Assembly: GCA_903842475.1 (NCBI GenBank) | Contig: CAIMMA010000666.1 | Span: 1-6,007 of the forward strand | Direction: 5' to 3' | DNA from: an uncultured bacterium | GTDB taxonomy: Bacteria; Desulfobacterota; Desulfobulbia; Desulfobulbales; Desulfobulbaceae | DNA length: 6,007 bases | Part shown: one piece after another, positions 5,220 to 6,007 of the stretch | Layout: the number at the start of each line of letters is the position of its first letter | Numbering within the stretch: the first letter of the stretch is position 1 | Translations under genes and position numbers: made by a program | Notes under the pieces: generated by a model | What the model saw: only the letters and a program-made list of their open reading frames with translations | Databases searched by the model: none | What the model was told of the DNA's origin: nothing

Positions 5220-5981
5220 TCACTCAAATCCTTGGCAAAATGACAGTACATTTTTGCCTAAATCTGGCAGGTAATACCCGCCCTCGAGAATTGCAAACCG
5301 TCGGTGATGCTCCATCTTTTTTGAGAACATTTTTAAAACATATCCTATTCGATAAAAATCGAATGAAGCGAGTTTCCTTCCAACATCTTTTTCGTAAGTA
5401 TCGAAACCGGCATTAACGGCTATGATGTCAACATAATTTAGCTTTTTAACAAACGATTCAACCAAAGCAACATATTCATTTCTGCCCTCTGCCATTGGAT
5501 TTAATACGATAGCCTCTTTCCAATCAGACAAACAGTCAATAGTTCCATCCCCACCATGTGCATCGAAATCAAGAATAAATGCCGAGGTAATCCTGCCCTC
5601 ATCTCGTAATTTCTTGAGAGCTATGGCCATGTTGCAAAAAGAGCAATACCCCCAACCGGAAGATGGATGCGCATGGTGCCCAGGTGGACGGATACAAGCA
5701 AAAGCCGGTTCTGATTCCATCGCTATTTGCGATGCCTTTATAGCCCCGCCTGCAGACAATAAGGCCATCTCGTACAATGCCTGATTATTTCTCACCGAAT
5801 CAATGTATTGGCTCTCATGGACTCTGATTATATCAGAATACTCAGCGCTGCCATTTCGGACAATCTGGTACTTTGAGTCATTATGAATACTTTCCATTAT
5901 AGCTTCCATTCGTCCAGGTGCGGAAGCTCCATCCTGTATGTAACTAGAATTATAGAATTTATCATTAAAGACAAATTTCAT
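5220..5981 (-). CDS. HDAC-family zinc deacetylase / acetylpolyamine amidohydrolase-like
   Basis: A cytosolic arginase-fold zinc hydrolase that should remove acetyl (or another acyl) groups from amines, as bacterial acetylpolyamine amidohydrolases and HDAC-like proteins do. Key motifs are in order: RPPGHHAHP with the catalytic H102-H103 pair; GWGYCSFCNMAIA (109-121); ILDFDAHGGDGT with D138 and zinc ligands D140 and H142; NAGFDTYEKD with zinc ligand D194; and LEGGYY with transition-state tyrosine Y236. All catalytic residues are present. Odd points are its 253 residues, shorter than the usual 300-370, and G143 in place of the second histidine of the normal D-x-H-H-G motif. ATG 5981 has GAAGGG about 6 bases upstream, which supports this start. 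It is followed by a GNAT gene 15 bases on. Whether further genes lie upstream is outside the window. Substrate (polyamine, small amine or protein lysine) is unknown. Confidence 0.9.
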   Translation of the reverse strand: MKFVFNDKFYNSSYIQDGASAPGRMEAIMESIHNDSKYQIVRNGSAEYSDIIRVHESQYIDSVRNNQALYEMALLSAGGAIKASQIAMESEPAFACIRPPGHHAHPSSGWGYCSFCNMAIALKKLRDEGRITSAFILDFDAHGGDGTIDCLSDWKEAIVLNPMAEGRNEYVALVESFVKKLNYVDIIAVNAGFDTYEKDVGRKLASFDFYRIGYVLKMFSKKMEHHRRFAILEGGYYLPDLGKNVLSFCQGFE

Positions 5982-6007
5982 ACTGTGCCCTTCTCAACAA
6001 GAATCAA

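Noticed and set aside
5210..5416. 68-residue plus-strand frame inside the deacetylase gene
   Set aside because: Antisense shadow of a gene with clear HDAC motifs.

Overview
The window is a bacterial accessory region. It holds a large insertion sequence sitting in older transposon debris, then a lone metabolic gene, then a two-gene operon on the opposite strand. Nothing identifies the species. A PreA-type iron-sulfur dehydrogenase, an iron-sulfur-flavoprotein-like fragment, an IS110 remnant and a HDAC-like amidohydrolase would fit an anaerobe such as a Desulfobacterota or Firmicutes member, but this is only an inference. Composition is patchy: the IS (about 598-3017) is visibly GC-rich, while the operon at 4881-5981 is AT-rich. 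That suggests segments of different origin.

Positions 1-597 hold no convincing intact gene. There is a strong imperfect hairpin (231-279), a possible degenerate coding stretch on the minus strand (52-174), and a frameshifted remnant of an IS110-family transposase (about 409-597, minus). Positions 598-3017 are an IS bounded by perfect 20-bp inverted repeats. Its transposase is split into a helix-turn-helix ORF (2343-2834) and a DDE catalytic ORF (599-2410), both on the minus strand. They overlap across a run of nine A residues where a +1 or -2 frame change would join them. A second apparent frameshift near the C-terminus replaces the expected end of the protein. A promoter-like sequence lies just inside the right end of the IS. 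The right flank (3017-3243) is a broken, unidentified reading frame that does not continue the IS110 gene of the left flank, so this is not a clean insertion.

Positions 3448-3552 encode a 34-residue stub with the N-terminal FMN-binding signature of NADPH-dependent FMN reductases. Its stop codon overlaps the ribosome-binding site of a complete preA-like gene (3562-4758). The PreA-like protein combines a dihydropyrimidine/dihydroorotate dehydrogenase barrel with a C-terminal 2x[4Fe-4S] ferredoxin domain. Its usual partner PreT is not in the window.

Positions 4881-5981 (minus strand) carry a HDAC/acetylpolyamine-amidohydrolase-like deacetylase followed 15 bases later by a short GNAT acetyltransferase. 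This tight pairing of an acetyl-removing with an acetyl-adding enzyme is the most interesting functional arrangement here. The operon is convergent with preA, across about 120 bp without a clear terminator.
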